From positions 1 through 40,063 of the forward strand of contig CAJFNC010000017.1 of the NCBI GenBank assembly GCA_904393835.1: a stretch of DNA of 40,063 bases, written 5' to 3'. The notes below the pieces were generated by a model, which ran no database searches, had not been told where the DNA came from, and saw nothing but the letters and a program-made list of their open reading frames with translations. The position numbers and the translations under genes were made by a program. Shown in pieces: positions 38,237 through 40,063 of the stretch (within the stretch, counting starts at the first letter, position 1; each line of letters starts with the position of its first letter). Source of the DNA: an uncultured Ruminococcus sp. Lineage in GTDB: Bacteria > Bacillota > Clostridia > Oscillospirales > Acutalibacteraceae.

Positions 38237-38298
38237 ATTATTTTACAGAATAGTTGAAAAATCTGTCTATTAAATTCTTGTGTGCTACTTTACCTCAT

Positions 38299-38458
38299 AT
38301 GAGCATTGTGATCAAGTATGTAGTACAAAAATATGCCCTCGCTTACAGCGACGACATATTTTTCGTTTCTATAAAATCATTAATAAGGAGACTGTCAACG
38401 GCGGCGCGTATACGCCGTTCATTTTGCCGATAACTGTCTCGACTGGCTTTGCCGTCTC
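38299..38458 (+). repeat. Island repeat, copy B
   Basis: Near-identical to copy A for its first 110 bases with substitutions at a handful of sites. The inner palindrome shifts to GCGTATACGC but stays self-complementary. It ends 16 bases from the stop codon of the dehydrogenase fusion gene. Confidence 0.85.
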
Positions 38459-38474
38459 CCCGATAAATGGGAAG

Positions 38475-39695
38475 TTATTTTTCTCTGCTATATTCCGAAT
38501 GAAAAATGACTTTCTTCCCTTTATTTTTCGCAAACGCAATCTCTTTTGAAACTTGATTTCCAATGTATCCTTGAATATCAACAACATAAATTGCATCAGA
38601 AAGTTCAATTTTTCTATAATGTGCATTTTCAAGAGCGACTTGCTCCGTTGGTGTAATATCCAAATCATCTACATTATACACACATTGCAAAACATTCATA
38701 TTATGTTTTGCTTCTAACAAAAACGCAATTCTTTGCATTTCTTTCTCAAATTTCATACTTCCGCATATTGTAACTGTCTGTTCTCTTGTTCGTGTTACTT
38801 TCAGCTCGTTTTCAATATAATCTATATACGGCTTTTTATTAACTTTATCCGTATTATTTTTGTACCAATCAAACGACTCTTTTAATCCTTGATACAACGG
38901 CTTTACCTCAGGCATTAAATCATATTGCTTTGAAACATCAAGGCAGTATTCATAATTATAAAAACTGAAATAGTTTCTTTGCTCAATATCATCATATACA
39001 TTTACAAACTCCGCCTGTTTTCCCGTTGCTTGATAACAAAGTTCAACCCACTTTTGAATAGTCACAGTATCTTTGTTTCCCACATTAAAAATGCGTTGAT
39101 CCGGTCTTTTTTTCAAAAGAACATCTATAAATCTGCACAAATCATTAATATGGAAAAACTGTAATTTCATTTTACCGTCTTTCGGTAAGTAGAATTTTCT
39201 GTTCGCTAATGCACAATCAAAAACAAATGCTTCTCTGTACACGTTATTCATTTGTCCGTATAAATACGGCGGTCTGAGGACATAAGCGTTTGGATTTCTT
39301 TTTAACAAAGCAGCTTCCGCTTCGATTTTGTCAGTTCCGTATTTTCCCCAATATTTATTAACACCAAATAATGAGTCTTCTTTAAACGGTTGCTCGGAAT
39401 ACTCAGGATATACAGTGCTTGAACTTATTAGTACATAATCTTTATAATCACCCAAAGCGTCAAGAAGCATTTCAACATCATTGCAATTGTAAGCAGTATC
39501 TATAACAACATCAAAATTAAAATCACGAAGTGTTTCTCCGAGATTATGTCGGTCAGCCTGAATAAGGTTTACACCATAGGATTGTTCTTTGCTGTTTCTG
39601 TTAAGTACATATACATCACAGCCGTTTTTCACATAATACTCTGCAATATATCTGCTTACAAAAACTGTTCCGCCGGTTACAAGTATTTTTTTCAT
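38475..39695 (-). CDS. NAD-dependent epimerase/dehydratase fused to a nucleoside 2-deoxyribosyltransferase-like domain
   Basis: 406 residues. Residues 1-295 are an extended SDR: NAD loop TGGTVFVS (7-14), SSSTVY (91-96), and YGTDK (Tyr119, Lys123), with C-terminal substrate part. Residues about 306-406 (TVTICGSMKFEKEMQRIAFLL..ALENAHYRKIELSDAIYVVDIQGYIGNQVSKEIAFAKNKGKKVIF) match the pattern of small nucleoside 2-deoxyribosyltransferase-like/DUF4406-type proteins. The join shows no frame break. Substrate unknown; a nucleotide or nucleotide-sugar is plausible. ATG 39695 with AAGGAG seven bases upstream; a TTG at 39701 is rejected. Last gene of the AT-rich island. Confidence 0.8.
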   Translation of the reverse strand: MKKILVTGGTVFVSRYIAEYYVKNGCDVYVLNRNSKEQSYGVNLIQADRHNLGETLRDFNFDVVIDTAYNCNDVEMLLDALGDYKDYVLISSSTVYPEYSEQPFKEDSLFGVNKYWGKYGTDKIEAEAALLKRNPNAYVLRPPYLYGQMNNVYREAFVFDCALANRKFYLPKDGKMKLQFFHINDLCRFIDVLLKKRPDQRIFNVGNKDTVTIQKWVELCYQATGKQAEFVNVYDDIEQRNYFSFYNYEYCLDVSKQYDLMPEVKPLYQGLKESFDWYKNNTDKVNKKPYIDYIENELKVTRTREQTVTICGSMKFEKEMQRIAFLLEAKHNMNVLQCVYNVDDLDITPTEQVALENAHYRKIELSDAIYVVDIQGYIGNQVSKEIAFAKNKGKKVIFHSEYSREK

Positions 39696-39752
39696 AAACA
39701 AACTCCTTTTTTAAGTTGCAATTCACCTACTTCAATTGCTCAATTATTTATA

Positions 39753-39956
39753 TCATCTTGCTTTATCTATAAAATATCTCAAAATATCCTGACGGGTTAC
39801 AATGCCTATAAACGTTCCCAAATCATCGATTACGGGAATAAAGTTCTGATTCATTGCACGGTTCAAAAGCTCGTCCATTTGTACATCTATTTTTACGGCG
39901 GGGTTAAAGTCCTTTCTGAGCAAGTCACGCACATAGAATTTTTCCTGCTGCTTCAT
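39753..39956 (-). pseudogene. CBS-domain protein, 5'-truncated
   Basis: 67 codons encode YVRDLLRKDFNPAVKIDVQMDELLNRAMNQNFIPVIDDLGTFIGIVTRQDILRYF, a single CBS motif. Clostridial relatives have two CBS motifs over ~140 residues, with this block as the second. The first is missing: upstream (39957-40063) the sequence does not encode it and no RBS precedes ATG 39956. Probable remnant cut by an insertion or rearrangement. Confidence 0.65.
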
Positions 39957-40017
39957 TCCCGAAGTGTTTGCTAATGTGCGATAAAGAAGTAATAGAAGTG
40001 TAAAAAATTTTGCCGTT

Positions 40018-40049
40018 CCTATCCGGCACTTAGGGCTGTGTCGGATAGG
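40018..40049. other. Inverted repeat at the right edge of the window
   Basis: CCTATCCGGCAC / GTGTCGGATAGG, 12-bp arms with one G-T pair and an 8-base loop. May be a terminator-like hairpin or the end of a mobile element; the flank needed to tell lies outside the window. Confidence 0.5.
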
Positions 40050-40063
40050 TCAGGCGTTAGGCT

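Noticed and set aside
39546..39974. 142-codon plus-strand frame over the start of the dehydrogenase fusion and the CBS remnant
   Set aside because: It crosses two minus-strand coding segments and the gap between them; no RBS or domain.

Overview
The window reads as chromosome of a spore-forming, low-to-moderate GC Firmicute of the class Clostridia, most likely a gut Ruminococcaceae/Oscillospirales member. Supporting signs are a complete spoIIAA-spoIIAB-sigF operon, strong Shine-Dalgarno sites with frequent TTG/GTG starts, a FeoB-associated Cys-rich protein, a DUF3793 protein, a membrane-anchored cohesin-like protein next to a starch-binding-like surface protein, and an HPr with the Ser46 regulatory site. 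A Ruminococcus bromii-like relative would fit, but no species marker is present. I saw no rRNA, tRNA or CRISPR array.

Layout. 0.2-1.4 kb: threonine ammonia-lyase. 1.6-7.8 kb: an iron block, with flavodoxin and DUF3793, an AraC regulator, feoA-feoA-feoB-Cys-rich protein, and a short iron-type DtxR regulator transcribed away from feo. GTTAGC-N4-GCTAAC palindromes sit at the feo promoter and at the DUF3793-flavodoxin promoter, tying these genes into one probable iron-repressed regulon. 7.9-12.5 kb: an O-antigen-ligase-like membrane protein, then trmN6-like, rsmI and folC. 12.6-14.5 kb: spoIIA operon and a NifX-like protein. 14.6-18.4 kb: lipoprotein, DUF2804 protein, small membrane protein and a cytoplasmic GH13 glycosidase. 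18.6-20.5 kb: two exported proteins (CBM26-like with a sorting-signal-like tail; cohesin-like with a C-terminal anchor). 20.7-26.5 kb: a fructose operon fruR-fruK-fruA-ptsH-ptsI that includes the general PTS genes. 26.8-34.9 kb: tcdA, a candidate small RNA, a mini sigma-region-4 pair, a beta-helix protein, PAP2 phosphatase, hflX, nadB-nadC, thioredoxin and a mini ferredoxin-thioredoxin-reductase-like protein.

34.95-39.75 kb looks like an accessory island: AT-rich, different codon use, two LytTR-plus-membrane-protein modules (LytTR Regulatory System type), a CPBP protease, a dehydrogenase fused to a nucleoside-deoxyribosyltransferase-like domain, a decayed frame, and a structured repeat placed downstream of three genes. 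A CBS-domain gene at the right edge is missing its 5' half.

A second repeat family, about 125 bp, occurs six times across the whole window plus one partial copy at the left edge. It has conserved stem-loops, a compensatory change in one stem, and an outer end (TATAACAAAC) that supplies the TAA stop codon of three unrelated genes. The repeat family, the iron regulon, the mini FTR protein and the island modules are the parts most worth following up.
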